Below are positions 1-8,219 of a DNA stretch of 34,068 bases, one piece after another (the stretch's first letter is position 1; each line of letters begins with the position of its first letter). Under the pieces are notes generated by a model, which saw nothing but the letters and a program-made list of their open reading frames with translations, was not told the DNA's origin and searched no databases. A program made the translations under genes and the position numbers. Where the stretch lies: positions 1-34,068 of the forward strand of contig JAIFMP010000168.1 of NCBI GenBank assembly GCA_020048405.1, read 5' to 3'. Origin of the DNA: Hydrogenophaga sp. Its GTDB lineage: Bacteria; Pseudomonadota; Gammaproteobacteria; Burkholderiales; Burkholderiaceae_C.

Positions 1-77
1 AAACCCGCGCGTTTGCGTGTTGCCACCAACGCAGCACGCAGGCTCTCGTAACGGGGGTGGTAAATGGACGCTTGCAC
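1..77 (-). CDS. Probable XRE-family HTH regulator, N-terminus only (runs off left edge)
   Basis: Read on the minus strand from a GTG at 77, the frame is open to the window edge and gives about 25 residues, including YHPRYESLRAALVATRKRAG. I recognise this as the usual opening of small XRE/Cro-type DNA-binding proteins, in which an 'R..L..ARRRAGLTQ' helix precedes the helix-turn-helix. The HTH itself is off the window. GTG at 77 is the only reasonable start seen and has no strong ribosome binding site. The gene would be divergent from the small lipoprotein at 180, with about 100 bases and a 12-base palindrome between them. Too little is visible for a firm call. Confidence 0.4.
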   Translation of the reverse strand, partial: MQASIYHPRYESLRAALVATRKRAG

Positions 78-100
78 GCGTCCAATGCTTTACCCTGATT

Positions 101-112
101 TGGAATATTCCA
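101..112. promoter_or_regulatory. 12-base perfect palindrome, possible operator
   Basis: TGGAATATTCCA reads the same on both strands. It sits between the divergent starts at 77 (minus) and 180 (plus). A second inverted repeat lies at 65-84 (arms TGGACGC / GCGTCCA, 6-base spacer) over the proposed minus-strand start. Both could bind the edge XRE-type regulator; this is inferred from position and symmetry only. Confidence 0.3.
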
Positions 113-179
113 TTTCAGACTATTTGCGGCAAAATCCCCCTGCCCAGCACGTCGCTCGGGTTTTGAAAGGGAAGTTTCA

Positions 180-327
180 ATGTCAAAAATCACACTCGCC
201 ATTTCTGCTGTCACCGTTGCGCTGCTCACCGCTTGTGGCGGGGGGGGGCGATACGCAGGATCAATGCACTGTGGGGCAACCGTGTGGCAAGGCATGCATA
301 TCGAAAAATGATGTCTGCCGTCAATGA
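180..327 (+). pseudogene. Small cysteine-rich lipoprotein, out of frame at a G9 run (possible contingency locus)
   Basis: ATG at 180 opens a lipoprotein signal (MSKITLAISAVTVALLTAC, lipobox LTAC with Cys19), followed by glycines encoded by nine Gs at 240-248. As written, the frame ends after 43 residues at a TGA at 309-311. With eight Gs the frame would instead continue CGGGGDTQDQCTVGQPCGKA and on to a TGA at 325-327. That gives a 48-residue lipoprotein with four cysteines after the lipid-anchor cysteine. The second half (PCGKACI...VC) is a Cys motif I associate with small exported proteobacterial proteins of unknown function. The clean recovery of a plausible protein by one-base slippage points to phase variation, a fixed frameshift or a homopolymer error. 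The function is unknown. Confidence 0.6.
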
Positions 328-508
328 CCGCGCCCGTTTGCGTTGGTAACAAAGCTTTGTGGTCACAACTATGCTATGGGTTGTCCATTAGTTTGCAGCA
401 TTCGGCAAAGTCAAAATGACCGCAAAACATTGGCACCCAAAAGGCACCTTTGTAAACAGTTAACAAAGTGCTTTAAGCCAACCTAACCCCTCTTGCACTG
501 GAGCCGAC
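328..508. other. Non-coding stretch with two related inverted repeats
   Basis: No gene is seen here. A perfect 12-base palindrome ACAAAGCTTTGT lies at 349-360, about 20 bases after the lipoprotein stop. A second inverted repeat uses the same hexamer (CTTTGT at 448-453, ACAAAG at 463-468) before the antitoxin relic. GGCACC occurs twice at 432-437 and 443-448. None is followed by a T-run, so they are not convincing terminators. They may be operators of the relic antitoxin or regulators nearby. Confidence 0.35.
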
Positions 509-766
509 ATGTCAAACCTCATCTTTGCCAACATGGCGGCCAGCATTTCCGAATTGAAGCGGGACCCCATGGGCACGGTCGCTGCTGGTGAAGGATTTCC
601 GGTGGCCATCCTCAACCGCAACGCACAGGCCTTTTATTGCGTGCCTGCACGCGCTTAAGTTTCCATGCTGGAAAAGCTGGAAGACTTAGAACTCAACGCT
701 ATAGCCGACGCCCGCCAAGGCAAGAATAGGCTAGGAAAGCCACGCCACAGAGACGGCACAAAATAA
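509..766 (+). pseudogene. Phd/RelB (StbD)-type antitoxin relic with internal stop
   Basis: ATG at 509, preceded by a good GGAG site at 500-503, gives 49 residues (ANMAASISELKRDPMGTVAA, then a GEGFPVAILNRN and FYCVPA region) and stops at TAA 656-658. This is the N-terminal DNA-binding part of StbD/RelB-like antitoxins. The same frame continues past the stop with VSMLEKLEDLELNAIADARQ, which is the expected next part of the family, to TAA 764-766. So the TAA is probably a nonsense mutation where a tyrosine codon usually follows 'PA.A'. No StbE/RelE toxin gene follows. A truncated 49-residue protein might still bind DNA. Confidence 0.7.
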
Positions 767-816
767 TAGCTGCCTACGCAATACCAGTATGCACAAAGTG
801 CCAAAAAGGTTTAAAT
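766..816 (+). repeat. Copy A of a degenerate dispersed ~50-base repeat
   Basis: It begins ATAGCTGCCTACGCAATACC and ends in an AT-rich TTTAAAT. It resembles stretches at 14539, 25017 and 31472: all open with ATAGC or AGAGC, have a CAATACC or CATACC-like middle, then an AAGCG or AAAG core and an A/T-rich end. Similarity is visible by eye but imperfect. The rest of 817-892 shows nothing coding. Confidence 0.45.
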
Positions 817-892
817 CCACCAACACCCCACCCGCCTGGCACGCGGATCTGCATTTGGCGGGCGGCCATCCCTTCAGCAGGGAGGCACAGGC

Positions 893-1255
893 TCACCGCC
901 GGGCGATGTAGGCCGCCGCATCGGCGTCATCAAACTGCGTGTGCCGCAGTGCCCAGTCGACCATGAGCTTGTCAATGGCGGCGTGGTCCTTCAGGCTCAG
1001 GTCGGTGAGGCGTAACAGCAATTTGTTGTGGTACTCGGCGTGCTCGGCCAAGCCGGGAAAGCCCGCATCGCGCATCAGGCCCTCTTCCAGCTGGAAATGT
1101 TCACGCGTGTGCTTGTACAGCACCATCAGCAAGGGCTTCAGCTCATCGGCCGTTCGGGCTGCTGCCATTTGGTTGGTCAGCTCAAACAGTTCCCGGTGCT
1201 GTGCATCGATGCCTGCATGACCCAGTTCGTACTCTTTTTTCCATTCCACCAGCAT
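893..1255 (-). CDS. Bacteriohemerythrin
   Basis: This is a 120-residue four-helix oxygen-binding di-iron protein. The ligand set of the family is complete: His20 (DAQH), His53 and Glu57 (HFQLE), His72 and His76 (HAEYH), His105 and Asp110 (HTQFDD). Length matches single-domain bacteriohemerythrins. I chose ATG 1255, which has GGAG five bases upstream and gives the usual MLVEWKKEYELG opening; an in-frame GTG at 1282 is less likely. It follows cheB by 37 bases on the same strand, as the last gene of the chemotaxis operon. This suggests a role in delivering or sensing oxygen for the chemotaxis array (inference). No fused signalling domain is present. Confidence 0.93.
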   Translation of the reverse strand: MLVEWKKEYELGHAGIDAQHRELFELTNQMAAARTADELKPLLMVLYKHTREHFQLEEGLMRDAGFPGLAEHAEYHNKLLLRLTDLSLKDHAAIDKLMVDWALRHTQFDDADAAAYIARR

Positions 1256-1292
1256 AAAAACTCCGATTTGTTGGTGCTGCACCCGGCAGCCA

Positions 1293-2363
1293 TCACCTCA
1301 CCATGACACCCGACAGTTGGGCCATGATTTCCCTGGCAACAGCGCCCAGTGGCACTGTTCTTTCAACCGCTCCCCGCTTGACGGCCTCTTTGGGCATGCC
1401 GTAGACCACACAGGTGGCTTCGTCCTGCGCCAAAGTGCGTGCACCCGCCTGGCGCATTTCCAGCAAACCGGCTGCACCATCGTCGCCCATGCCGGTCATG
1501 ATCACACCCAGGGCGTTGGCCCCTGCGCACTTGGCCACCGACCTGAACAGCACATCCACCGACGGCCGGTGCCGGTTGACCAGCGGGCCATCCACCACCT
1601 CCACGTGGTACTGCGCACCGTTGCGTTTGAGCAGCATGTGTTTGCCACCCGGCGCAATCAGAGCGCGGCTGTTGACCACGCGGTCGTTGTTCTCCGCTTC
1701 TTTCACCTCGATCTGGCACAGCCCGTTCAGGCGTTGGGCAAAGGCCGCAGTGAATTTTTCGGGCATGTGCTGCACGATGACGATGCCGGGCGTGACCCGG
1801 GGCAGTGCGGTCAGCACCGCCTCCAGCGCCTGAGTCCCCCCGGTAGACGTGCCCAGCGCCACCACGCGGTCGGTGGTCTGGATCATGGCGGAGTGCTTGT
1901 CGGGGCTGGCCGCCAGAATCACGTCTGCCGTGTGTTTGGTGGGCGCGCGCAGCACCTTGACGTTGGATTTGGCAGCCGCTTTGACGGCTGTGACCAGGTC
2001 GTCAGAAGCATCTTCCAGAAACTGCTTCAGCCCCAGCTTGGGCTTGGTGATGATCGTGACAGCCCCCGCCGCCAGCGCGGCCATGGACGTTTCAGCACCC
2101 GCCTCTGCCAAGGTGGAGCAAATGACCACCGGCGTGGGCCGCTCGGCCATGATTTTTTTCAGAAAGGTGATGCCGTCCATGCGAGGCATTTCGATGTCGA
2201 GCACGATCACGTCTGGCCACTGCACCTGCATGCGGGCCATGGCCAGAATGGGGTCGGCCACTGCGGCCACCACCTCTATGCCGGGGTCGCGCGCCAGCAA
2301 AGCGGTCACCACCTGCCGCACCACGGCCGAATCGTCCACCACCAGCACCTTGATGCGCGTCAC
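1293..2363 (-). CDS. cheB: Chemotaxis protein-glutamate methylesterase CheB
   Basis: CheB removes methyl groups from chemoreceptors and reverses CheR, and so resets adaptation. The 356 residues hold an N-terminal receiver domain (1-120) with acidic pocket D10/D11, phospho-acceptor D56 in VLDIEMP and K107 near the end of the fold. The C-terminal esterase domain has catalytic S173 (GTSTGG), H199 (QHMP) and D295 (GMGDDG), spaced exactly as in the enteric enzyme. The start is GTG at 2363, whose GTGA overlaps the TGA of cheD, so the two are probably translationally coupled. All key residues are present. It is expressed with cheR, cheD, cheW and cheA. Confidence 0.97.
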   Translation of the reverse strand: MTRIKVLVVDDSAVVRQVVTALLARDPGIEVVAAVADPILAMARMQVQWPDVIVLDIEMPRMDGITFLKKIMAERPTPVVICSTLAEAGAETSMAALAAGAVTIITKPKLGLKQFLEDASDDLVTAVKAAAKSNVKVLRAPTKHTADVILAASPDKHSAMIQTTDRVVALGTSTGGTQALEAVLTALPRVTPGIVIVQHMPEKFTAAFAQRLNGLCQIEVKEAENNDRVVNSRALIAPGGKHMLLKRNGAQYHVEVVDGPLVNRHRPSVDVLFRSVAKCAGANALGVIMTGMGDDGAAGLLEMRQAGARTLAQDEATCVVYGMPKEAVKRGAVERTVPLGAVAREIMAQLSGVMVR

Positions 2364-2893
2364 GTGATTTTTCCTTGTGCGTCGATTTCGGCGGCCACCT
2401 CTTGCATCGACAGCTTCACCTGCCGGGCCCAGACATCGCCCTTGCTGACATCGAAAATGATCTGTCGGTGGCCCACGCCAAACAGGCTTTCGGTCACCAC
2501 CGAAATGCCGTGTTGTGCCAGCAGCTCACGCGCGGCCTCGCCGTTGCGGCGACCCACATGGTTGCCGTCAACCTTCATTCGGCCCGGAAACATGTTGCCA
2601 CCCCCAAAAATTTTGGCCTCACACTGCCGGGGTTCAGCCCCGTTGGCGCGCAGGTCGCGACACATCAGCTCCAGCGCCTCGTCGCCATAGTGGCCATCCA
2701 GTTCTTTGGGCGCCGTGCTGGATGCACCGCGTGTGGGCAGCAAGAAATGACACATGCCGCCGATCCGTTTCAGCGGGTGCCACAGGGAGATAGACACGCA
2801 TGAGCCCAGAATGGTGCGAATCTGGAAACCTGCGTCGCCCACAAAGTACTCGCCAGGCAACAGAAAAACGTCGATCAACTGCACGTCTTGCAT
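2360..2893 (-). CDS. cheD: Chemoreceptor glutamine deamidase CheD
   Basis: CheD deamidates specific glutamines of chemoreceptors to glutamate, making them substrates for CheR methylation. The 177 residues show the family signature: the TILGSCVSI loop with catalytic Cys32, and MCHFLLP with His49 (the same 17-residue spacing as in characterised CheD). KIFGGGNMF and a late region QIIFDVSKG complete the fold. It starts with ATG at 2893, two bases after the cheR stop, and overlaps cheB by four bases. Presence of CheD between CheR and CheB is the common beta-proteobacterial order. Confidence 0.96.
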   Translation of the reverse strand: MQDVQLIDVFLLPGEYFVGDAGFQIRTILGSCVSISLWHPLKRIGGMCHFLLPTRGASSTAPKELDGHYGDEALELMCRDLRANGAEPRQCEAKIFGGGNMFPGRMKVDGNHVGRRNGEAARELLAQHGISVVTESLFGVGHRQIIFDVSKGDVWARQVKLSMQEVAAEIDAQGKIT

Positions 2894-2895
2894 CG

Positions 2896-3699
2896 TCAGG
2901 CAGGCTTCCTGTAAATGGAAGGAGCCACGATCTCGACTGCCTGGGTGATGTCATTCAGGCTTTCAGAGTGGCCGATGCAGAAATACCCGCCGGGCTTGAT
3001 GTTGGCCAACACCCGCGCCACCACCTGCCGCTTGGTGTCGAGGTTGAAGTAAATCATCACGTTGCGCAGAAACACCATGTCGAACTTGCCCAGATCGGGC
3101 AGCGGTGCATTCAGGTTGGCGTGCACAAAATTCACCCGGCTGCGCAGGCTGCGGTCCATCAGAAAGTAGCCGTCGTATTCCGCAGTGCCTTTGCGGCAAA
3201 AGCGCTGCAAATACTCGCGCGGTATGTGCCTGCCACGCTCCAGGGTGTAGAGGCCACGGCGTGCTCCTTCCAGCACACGTGTGCTGATGTCGGTGCCCAG
3301 AATATCCCAGGCCTGCCCTGGCATCACGTCGGCCAGCACCATGGCCATGGTGTAGGCCTCTTCCCCACTGGAACTCGCCGCGCTCCACACGCGGTAGGGC
3401 TGAGGCCTGCCACGCACCGCCAGCGCCTGAGCCCGCAAAAACTCGAAGTGTTTGCCCTCGCGGAAAAAGTAGGTTTCGTTGGTGGTGAGCAGGTCCACCG
3501 CCATCTGCACCTCATCGGGGTGCAGACCCGACGACAGCAACTGAAAGTAAGCGCCAAAGCTGTCAAGCCCATGCACCATCAGCCGCTTGCTCAGGCGCCC
3601 CGTGACCAACGCTTTTTTCGCGTCGGCCATGGAGATGCCCGCCGCATCAAAAATGAACCGCTGGAACTGTGCAAATTCCGCGTCGGTGATGGGCTTCAT
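2896..3699 (-). CDS. cheR: Chemotaxis protein methyltransferase CheR
   Basis: This SAM-dependent methyltransferase acts on receptor glutamates. With ATG 3699 it is 267 residues: an N-terminal alpha domain, then the Rossmann domain with the SAM loop VWSAASSSGEEAYTMAM, ILGTDIS, the receptor-side NETYFFREG segment, and FDMVFLRNVMIYF. The frame is open further upstream to an ATG at 3753, which would add 18 residues and overlap cheW by 23 bases. I prefer 3699 because the protein then opens MKPITDAEFAQFQ, as relatives do, although neither start has a clear ribosome binding site. It is part of the cheW-cheR-cheD-cheB run. Confidence 0.95.
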   Translation of the reverse strand: MKPITDAEFAQFQRFIFDAAGISMADAKKALVTGRLSKRLMVHGLDSFGAYFQLLSSGLHPDEVQMAVDLLTTNETYFFREGKHFEFLRAQALAVRGRPQPYRVWSAASSSGEEAYTMAMVLADVMPGQAWDILGTDISTRVLEGARRGLYTLERGRHIPREYLQRFCRKGTAEYDGYFLMDRSLRSRVNFVHANLNAPLPDLGKFDMVFLRNVMIYFNLDTKRQVVARVLANIKPGGYFCIGHSESLNDITQAVEIVAPSIYRKPA

Positions 3700-3730
3700 C
3701 GGTGGGTTTGCGCTGGGGTGCGGTAAGCGT

Positions 3731-4297
3731 TCAGGTTTGCACCACAGACACATCTGCCAACGAGGCCACCTGCCCCATCTGGCTGATTTCTTCGGTGGAC
3801 ATCACGTTGTCCACGTTCAACAGAATGACAAACTTGCCGTTGACCTTGGCAATGCCTTCAATGAAATCGGGGCGGATCTTGGCACCAAAAGACGGCGCGG
3901 GCTCGATTTCAGACGCCGGGATTTCCAGCACGGCCTGCACCGAGTCCACCACCACACCCATGTGCTGATGCTCGCCCTCCCCTTCAGCCGCCAGCTCGAT
4001 GATGACGATGCAGGTGCTTTTGGTCACAGGCGTGGGCGGCTTGCCAAAACGGGCCGATAAGTCCATGACCGGCACCACGGCACCCCGCAGGTTGATCACG
4101 CCACGGATGCATGCCGGCATCATGGGCACATCGGTCAGGTTGGCGTACCAGATGATTTCCTTGATGGCCAGGATGCTGAGCGAAAACATTTCGCCACCCA
4201 GCATGAAGGTCAGGTATTGCTTGTTGTCGTCAACCACCGCCGCCACCGCCTGTTTGGCGAGCAGCGGTTTTTTCACGGTTTTTGCCAGAGCAGACAT
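3731..4297 (-). CDS. cheW: Chemotaxis coupling protein CheW
   Basis: CheW links the CheA kinase to receptor tips in the signalling array. This 188-residue protein has about 28 extra N-terminal residues rich in Ala and Lys, then a single CheW domain: YLTFMLGGEMFSLSILAIKE, RGVINLRGAVVPVMDL, MGVVVDSVQAVLEI and FVILLNVDNVMS. ATG 4297 is chosen because AAGGGG lies about four bases upstream; a TTG at 4312 overlaps the receptor stop but is less likely. It follows the receptor gene mcp1 closely and precedes cheR. Confidence 0.96.
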   Translation of the reverse strand: MSALAKTVKKPLLAKQAVAAVVDDNKQYLTFMLGGEMFSLSILAIKEIIWYANLTDVPMMPACIRGVINLRGAVVPVMDLSARFGKPPTPVTKSTCIVIIELAAEGEGEHQHMGVVVDSVQAVLEIPASEIEPAPSFGAKIRPDFIEGIAKVNGKFVILLNVDNVMSTEEISQMGQVASLADVSVVQT

Positions 4298-4308
4298 GGC
4301 TGGCCCCT

Positions 4309-5973
4309 TCAAAACTTGGTGAACTTGGTTTCATCCAGGTCCTGGGACGTGGCCTGCGACACAAACTTGGCTGGGGCTTTGGCTGCCACCCGCCCCGAGT
4401 TGTCGGCGCGGGGCACACCGGCTTTGGCCTTGCGCGCCACGGGTGCGGCAGCGCGCTGCACACCCGTCTCCAGTTTGAAGAACGACATGGTTTGCTGCAG
4501 TTGCTCTGCCTGTCCGCTCATTTCTTCGGCGGTGGCGGCCAACTCTTCCGAGCTGGAGGCGTTTTGCTGTGTGGTCTGGTTCAACTGGTTCACAGCGGAA
4601 TTGATCTGGCCTACGCCCGACGATTGCTCGGTGGACGCAGCGGTGATTTCTTGCACCAGGTCAGACGTTTTGCGGATGTTGGGCACGATTTCGGCCAACA
4701 ATTTGCCCGCTTTTTCAGCCAGCTCGACACTGCTGCTGGCCACTTCGCCAATTTCCTGTGCGGCCACCTGGCTGCGTTCGGCCAGTTTGCGCACCTCGGC
4801 GGCCACCACGGCAAAACCTTTGCCATGCTCACCGGCACGGGCTGCCTCGATGGCGGCGTTCAACGCCAGCAGGTTGGTTTGTGCGGCAATGTCGTCGATG
4901 ATGCCGATCTTCTGGGCAATCTGCTTCATGGCCGTGACGGTGGCTTCCACCGCCTCGCCGCCGTCTGCCGCATCGCGGGCGGCTTTGCTGGCCATGCCGT
5001 CGGTGATTTTGGCGTTCTCGGTGTTCTGGGCAATGCTGGACGTCATCTGTTCGATGGAGGCGCTGGTTTCTTCCACGCCCGCAGCCTGCTCGCTGGCCGC
5101 CTGCGACAGCGACTGTGCGGTAGCGCTCACCTCTTCAGACGCACCCGCCAGTGCCTCGGCACCACTGTTCACGTCGGTGACCACCTCGCTGAGTTTGCCA
5201 ATCATGTTTTTCATGGCAAACAACAGGCTAGACTTGTCTTTCGGACCCACTTCCACATCCATGGTCAAGTCGCCGCTGGCCAGGCGGCCAACCATTTCAC
5301 GGGCGTAGTCGGGTTCACCGCCAATTTGCTTCATCACGCTGCGGGTGATGATCCAGCCCAACAGGGCGGACAACACAGCCGCGATGCTGCCCAGAATGAT
5401 GATCAGGGTTTGCGTGGCATCGGCCAAGGCATCGGCATCCTTGCCGGCTTTTTTCATCAGCTCGTCCTGAAAATCGACCAGGGTGCGGATGGCTTTCAGG
5501 TAAGCGTCTGTAGCCGGGCGCATGTCGCCGTACAACAGCTTGAGCGCGGCATCGCGTTCGCCGCCTTGGACCAAGGCCAGGTATTTTTCCAGCACCGCAA
5601 CGTAGGCAATGCGGGTGTCCGTCATGGACTTCAGCAGCTTTTTGCCTTCGTCGGAGGTGATGGTTTCCTCCAGCGCATTGATGTTGTCGGTGATGACTTT
5701 ACGCTGCTCGGTCATGCGGGTCAGCTGGTTCTTGGTTTCCGCTGCATCGGAAATCAACAGCAAATTGCGGTTGATTTGTGCCACCTGGTTCATGGCACGA
5801 ATGACATCGATCGCGTTGATGGTTTTGGGGTACTTGTCGTTGACCAGGTTTTCAATTTCCCCATTGAGCGCGCTCAACCGCGTGTAGCTGACCACAGAAA
5901 TGACGATCAGCAACAACAAGGTGGCCCCGAAGCCCAGACCAAGCCGGACGGCCAATTTCATATTTGCAAACAT
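4309..5973 (-). CDS. Methyl-accepting chemotaxis protein (4-helix-bundle sensor)
   Basis: This inner-membrane chemoreceptor has 554 residues. TM1 is at about 13-30. A periplasmic helical domain of the 4HB_MCP type spans about 31-186. TM2 is at about 188-209, with HAMP at about 210-263. The cytoplasmic hairpin has its conserved tip at about 356-400 ([20 protein letters not shown] region), and Glu/Gln-rich methylation helices flank it (for example 291-310). The C-terminus ends FTKF and has no NWETF-like CheR/CheB tether. The sensor domain ligand cannot be told from sequence. The gene lies between cheA and cheW, so it is probably a core receptor of this array. Confidence 0.96.
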   Translation of the reverse strand: MFANMKLAVRLGLGFGATLLLLIVISVVSYTRLSALNGEIENLVNDKYPKTINAIDVIRAMNQVAQINRNLLLISDAAETKNQLTRMTEQRKVITDNINALEETITSDEGKKLLKSMTDTRIAYVAVLEKYLALVQGGERDAALKLLYGDMRPATDAYLKAIRTLVDFQDELMKKAGKDADALADATQTLIIILGSIAAVLSALLGWIITRSVMKQIGGEPDYAREMVGRLASGDLTMDVEVGPKDKSSLLFAMKNMIGKLSEVVTDVNSGAEALAGASEEVSATAQSLSQAASEQAAGVEETSASIEQMTSSIAQNTENAKITDGMASKAARDAADGGEAVEATVTAMKQIAQKIGIIDDIAAQTNLLALNAAIEAARAGEHGKGFAVVAAEVRKLAERSQVAAQEIGEVASSSVELAEKAGKLLAEIVPNIRKTSDLVQEITAASTEQSSGVGQINSAVNQLNQTTQQNASSSEELAATAEEMSGQAEQLQQTMSFFKLETGVQRAAAPVARKAKAGVPRADNSGRVAAKAPAKFVSQATSQDLDETKFTKF

Positions 5974-6050
5974 GTCTGAACCCTTTTAATAAAGAAAAAA
6001 CCAAGCACTGCTGACCGCAGTCATCACACAAACCCAAAACACCCCGGCGG

Positions 6051-8219
6051 CTAAGCCAACTCTGCGCGCACGCCCGCTGTGGCCCCGCTGCGCTCCATGG
6101 CCTGGCGAACCAACTGCGGCACATCCAGAATGAGGGCGACGTCGCCGCTGCCCAGAATGGTGGAACCGCTCACACACTTCACCTGAGTGAACATCTTGCC
6201 CAGCGGTTTGATGACCGTCTGGAATTCGCCCAGCAAGGTGTCCACCACCAAACCGGCACGCTGCTCGCCGTGTTTCAGCACCACGATGTTTTCGCCCTTG
6301 GCGGCTGTGCCACGGATGCCAAACAACTGCCGCAGCCGGATGAAAGGCAACACCTCTCCACGCAGGTTGGTGTAGTCGTGTTCGGGCTCGGCCGAAAAGG
6401 CCACGCATTCTTCGATCATGTCCAGCGGGATGGCGTACACGGCCTTGTCCACACCCACCAAAAAGCCGTCGATGATGGCCAGCGTGAGTGGCAGCTTGAC
6501 CGTGACGGTGGTGCCCACACCTTCTTCGCTGGTCATGCTGACCGTTCCACGCAGCGCGGCAATGTTGCGTTTGACCACGTCCATGCCCACGCCACGGCCC
6601 GACAGGTTGGACACCTTTTCGGCCGTGGAAAAACCGGGCTCGAACACGAGGGCGTACACCTCGCTGTCGGACAGGTTGTGGCCGGGCTCTACCAAGCCAC
6701 GCTCGATGGCTTTGGCCAGAATTTTGTCTCGCTTGAGGCCACCGCCGTCGTCTTCCACGGTGATGACGATGGCGCCGGAATCGTGAAACGCGTTGAGCCT
6801 CAGCGTGCCCTGCACCGGCTTGCCACGGGCCACCCGCAGCTCGGCGGACTCGATGCCGTGGTCCATGGAGTTGCGCACCAGGTGCATGAGCGGATCACCG
6901 ATTTTTTCGACCACGGTTTTGTCGAGCTCGGTGTCTTCACCGTCGATGACCAGGGCAATGTCTTTTCCCAGCTCGCGCGACACGTCGTGCACCACGCGCT
7001 GGAAACGGTTGAAGGTGGCGCCGATTTTCACCATGCGCAGTTGCAGCGCGCTGTCGCGAACCTCTTCCACCAGCGTGGAGAGTTTGGAAGTGCTTTCTTC
7101 CAGTTCGACCACTTTGGCGCGGTGCGCAATCATGTTGACGTTGGCACCGGCAATGATGAGTTCGCCCACCAGGTTGATGAGCTGGTCGAGCTTGTCGGCA
7201 TCCACACGAATGGAACGGCTTTCGGCCACCACCGTGTCTTTTGTTTGCTTCTGTTTTTGCAGTGCCGCTTCCACCACTTCGGGTTGAACCGAACCCTGCG
7301 TGACCAAAATGGTGCCAATGGGCGTGGCAGGCATGCCCACCTGCTCATTGAGCGCAGCGTCCAGTTCCTGGCGCGTGAGTGTGCCGCAATGCACCAGCAT
7401 GTCGCCCAGCCGTATGGCCTCACCCTGATACTGGTCCAGCAGCTTGACGTACTCGGACACCAGGCTGTGTGGGGGCAAGATGAACAGCTGGCTGTCTTCC
7501 CGCACAAACTCGAACACCTGTTCGATGGCGGACTTTTCGACATTGCCCTTGAACGCAATTTCGAAACCCAGGTAACACGATTCGGGGTCCATGGTGGCCA
7601 GGTCGGGCAAGGCGTCAGACACCGTGGCAATGGCGGTGATCTGCCCCAGCGTACCCAAATAGCGGATGAACGACAGCGGGTCCATGCCGTTGCGCAGCAC
7701 ATCGGGACCAAATCGAACCGAAATGTGCCAGTGTTCAGCATCCACCTGTGTGCCGTTGATGCGGCGCACCGTGTCGGCATCAGCAGCCGGGGTGGCCACC
7801 GCCACGGCCTGGGCGGTGGCCACGCCACTGCTCAGGTAGGCGCGCAAATCGGCCACCAGCGGCTCTCCCGCTTGGGCCAACTCCGGCGTGCCTGCTTGCT
7901 CGCCGCTGGCCACGCCATCGACCAGTGCCCGCATGTGGTCGCCACAGGCCAAGAGCAGGCCAATGAGTTTGTCGGTCAAATCGAGCTTGCCACTGCGCAC
8001 CCGGTCAAGCACGCTCTCCACCACATGGGTGAACGCCACGATGTGGTCGAGGCTGAACAAGCCCGATGACCCCTTGATGGTGTGCGCGGCGCGAAACACC
8101 GCGTTGATCATTTCGCTTTTTTCGTCCGCCTGTTCAACGGCGAGCAGGGCTGTTTCCATGTCTTCGAGCAGCTCGCGGCACTCGACAATGAACAACTGCA
8201 GGGCTTCATCAAGATCCAT
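6051..8219 (-). CDS. cheA: Chemotaxis histidine kinase CheA with unusual central insert
   Basis: CheA autophosphorylates and passes phosphate to CheY and CheB. The 722 residues contain an HPt domain with H46 (AAHTIKGSSG), a long linker/insert (about 150-330), the dimerisation helices (about 336-400), and an ATPase with the N-box at 446-457 (HLVRNSMDHGIE), VEDDGGG, FEPGFST and GRGVGMD. A C-terminal CheW-like domain starts at about 575. The insert replaces a normal P2 domain: 160-260 is an unassigned alpha/beta region, and 270-323 is a pair of 24-residue repeats resembling the MshEN c-di-GMP-binding motif. Start ATG 8219 has AGGAG just upstream. It overlaps the STAS gene by 11 bases. Confidence 0.96.
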   Translation of the reverse strand: MDLDEALQLFIVECRELLEDMETALLAVEQADEKSEMINAVFRAAHTIKGSSGLFSLDHIVAFTHVVESVLDRVRSGKLDLTDKLIGLLLACGDHMRALVDGVASGEQAGTPELAQAGEPLVADLRAYLSSGVATAQAVAVATPAADADTVRRINGTQVDAEHWHISVRFGPDVLRNGMDPLSFIRYLGTLGQITAIATVSDALPDLATMDPESCYLGFEIAFKGNVEKSAIEQVFEFVREDSQLFILPPHSLVSEYVKLLDQYQGEAIRLGDMLVHCGTLTRQELDAALNEQVGMPATPIGTILVTQGSVQPEVVEAALQKQKQTKDTVVAESRSIRVDADKLDQLINLVGELIIAGANVNMIAHRAKVVELEESTSKLSTLVEEVRDSALQLRMVKIGATFNRFQRVVHDVSRELGKDIALVIDGEDTELDKTVVEKIGDPLMHLVRNSMDHGIESAELRVARGKPVQGTLRLNAFHDSGAIVITVEDDGGGLKRDKILAKAIERGLVEPGHNLSDSEVYALVFEPGFSTAEKVSNLSGRGVGMDVVKRNIAALRGTVSMTSEEGVGTTVTVKLPLTLAIIDGFLVGVDKAVYAIPLDMIEECVAFSAEPEHDYTNLRGEVLPFIRLRQLFGIRGTAAKGENIVVLKHGEQRAGLVVDTLLGEFQTVIKPLGKMFTQVKCVSGSTILGSGDVALILDVPQLVRQAMERSGATAGVRAELA

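Noticed and set aside
835-892. Terminator after the hemerythrin gene
   Set aside because: Only a five-base TCCCT/AGGGA stem with no T-run on the minus strand.
1317-2690. Long plus-strand open frame opposite cheB and cheD
   Set aside because: The translation is low-complexity, His/Gly/Arg-rich, and mirrors the conserved cheB/cheD codons; a shadow of GC-rich coding sequence.
5994-6021. Terminator-like element between cheA and mcp1 (ACTGC-TGACC-GCAGT stem with a T-run on the minus strand)
   Set aside because: The stem is only five base pairs and lies inside an operon; it may attenuate slightly but is not a convincing terminator.
6270-8069. About 600-codon plus-strand open frame opposite cheA
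   Set aside because: No family features, composition typical of antisense frames, and the minus strand clearly encodes CheA.
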